Assembly (NCBI GenBank): GCA_040954595.2
Contig: CM082586.2
Location: 10,044,001 to 10,108,000 of the forward strand
DNA: 64,000 nucleotides
Source: Balanoglossus misakiensis
Lineage: Eukaryota; Hemichordata
Reading direction: 5' to 3'
How positions within the stretch are numbered: position 1 is the first letter of the stretch; every line of letters starts with the position of its first letter. Position numbers and translations under genes: made by a program. Shown piece by piece: positions 63,211 through 64,000 of the stretch. The notes under the pieces are model-generated. The model made no database searches and had not been told where the DNA came from. It was given only the letters and a program-made list of their open reading frames with translations.

Positions 63211-64000
63211 ATGGGTGAAAATCATCAAAAAATGACAAATTTTCGACTTTGCAAAATCTCACAATTTCGTCGATTTTTGAAAAAAATCATGGGAGAAAAT
63301 CATCAAAAAATGACAAATTTTCGACTTTGCAAAATCTCAACATTTCGTCGATTTTTGAAAAAAATCATGGGTGAAAATCATCAAAAAATGACAAATTTTC
63401 GACTTTGCAAAATCTCAACATTTCGTCGATTTTTGAAAAAAATCATGGGTGAAAATCATCAAAAAATGACAAATTTTCGACTTTGCAAAATCTCAAAATT
63501 TCGTGGATTTTGAAAAAAATCATAGGTTCGTCGTTTTTTTTAAAAAAAAACATGGGTGAAAATCATCAAAAAATGACAAATTTTTGACTTTGCAAAATCT
63601 CACAATTTCGTCGATTTTTGAAAAAAATCATGGGTGAAAATCATCAAAAAATGACAAATTTTCGACTTTGCAAAATCTCAAAATTTCGTCCATTTTAAAA
63701 AAAAAACATGGGGGAAAATCATCAAAAAATGACAAATTTTCGACTTTGCAAAATCTCAAAATTTCGTCGATTTTGAAAAAAACCATTGGGGGAAAATCAT
63801 CAAAAAATGACAAATTTTCGACTTTGCAAAATCTCAAAATTTCGTCGATTTTGAAAAAAAACCATTGGGGGAAAATCATCAAAAAATTACAAATTTTCGA
63901 CTTTGCAAAATCTCAACATTTCGTCGATTTTTGAAAAAAATCATGGGTGAAAATCATCAAAAAATGACAAATTTTCGACTTTGCAAAATCTCAAAATTTC
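63211..64000 (+). repeat. Terminal block R3, cut by the window edge
   Basis: R3 follows R2 at +1,100 bp to the end of the window, with one private change, TTTCGTGGATTTTG near 63,505. It has two CCATTGGGGG-type units rather than three, so it differs from R2 before the edge. Confidence 0.75.

Larger units (their letters stand above)
1..64000 (+). repeat. Satellite DNA array, 78 bp monomer, entire window
   Basis: Every line of the window reads as the same 78 bp unit or a truncated form of it, head to tail on the plus strand. Each unit carries the landmarks CATGGGTGAAAATCATC, ATGACAAATTTTCGACTTTG, CAAAATCTCAAAATTTCG and TCGATTTTTGAAAAAAAT in that order. No unique sequence, inverted monomer or foreign insert is seen. 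Units differ by point changes (ATGACA or ATTACA; TTTCGTCG, TTTTGTCG, CACAATTTCG or CAACATTTCG) and by the length of the closing A-run. These variants are arranged in longer repeated patterns, so this is a higher-order array. Organisation of this kind is typical of centromeric or pericentromeric heterochromatin in eukaryotes; that location is inferred, not shown. Both window edges lie inside the array, so its full size is unknown. Confidence 0.98.

Noticed and set aside
1-64000. CRISPR array, because of many direct repeats with regular spacing
   Set aside because: The repeats are contiguous, with no unique spacers between them. There is no leader and there are no cas genes, and the unit and higher-order structure are those of a satellite.
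1-64000. Rho-independent terminators or promoters suggested by T-runs and AT-rich words
   Set aside because: The runs are part of every monomer, lack GC-rich stems, and have no genes beside them.
1-64000. Telomeric repeat or organelle DNA
   Set aside because: The unit is far longer than telomeric repeats, and there are no organelle genes, tRNAs or rRNAs in 64 kb.

Overview
The whole 64 kb window is one uninterrupted eukaryotic-type satellite DNA array. I find no gene, RNA gene, transposon, CRISPR array or unique-sequence island in it. The base unit is a 78 bp AT-rich monomer (a clean copy lies at 524-601; 21 of its 78 bases are G or C). It is repeated head to tail in a single orientation roughly 800 times. 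A 28 bp internally deleted version (e.g. 602-629) is interspersed. Monomer length varies by a few bases, mostly in the A-run that ends each unit.

The organism cannot be named from the sequence. A long, homogeneous, hierarchically organised AT-rich satellite with no genes points to centromeric or pericentromeric heterochromatin of a eukaryote. Most CpG steps in the monomer are intact, which fits a lineage with little germline CpG methylation (many insects, for example), but this is weak inference.

Layout. Domain 1 (1 to about 16,893) is built from higher-order units of about 4.06 kb (52 monomer lengths). There are four of them (106, 4,162, 8,781 and 12,836), each opening with the same compound of truncated monomers, plus a 555 bp stub at 8,226; the second unit is rearranged. 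Domain 2 (about 16,894-26,140) uses a different set of monomer variants, in blocks of 1,593 and 812 bp that together form a 2,405 bp duplication, and also contains an 896 bp tandem duplication. Domain 3 (about 26,141-64,000) has blocks of about 1.5 kb (a 1,565 bp tandem pair), then two nearly identical copies of a 10.8 kb segment (33,660-44,520 and 44,521-55,306), a more diverged partial third copy (about 57,300-61,535), and a terminal series with 915 and 1,100 bp spacing up to the window edge.

The many open reading frames of 60-180 codons come from the 78 bp period (26 codons) and the scarcity of stop codons in the monomer. They occur on both strands and in several frames, so I annotate none as coding. 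The main interest is structural: a nested record of unequal exchange and segment duplication, blocks of one domain's variants embedded in another, and a short stretch (39,739-40,620) that looks like either a mutational cluster or an assembly-quality problem. All copy comparisons were made by eye from coordinates and diagnostic variants, so boundaries are approximate to within about one monomer unless stated.
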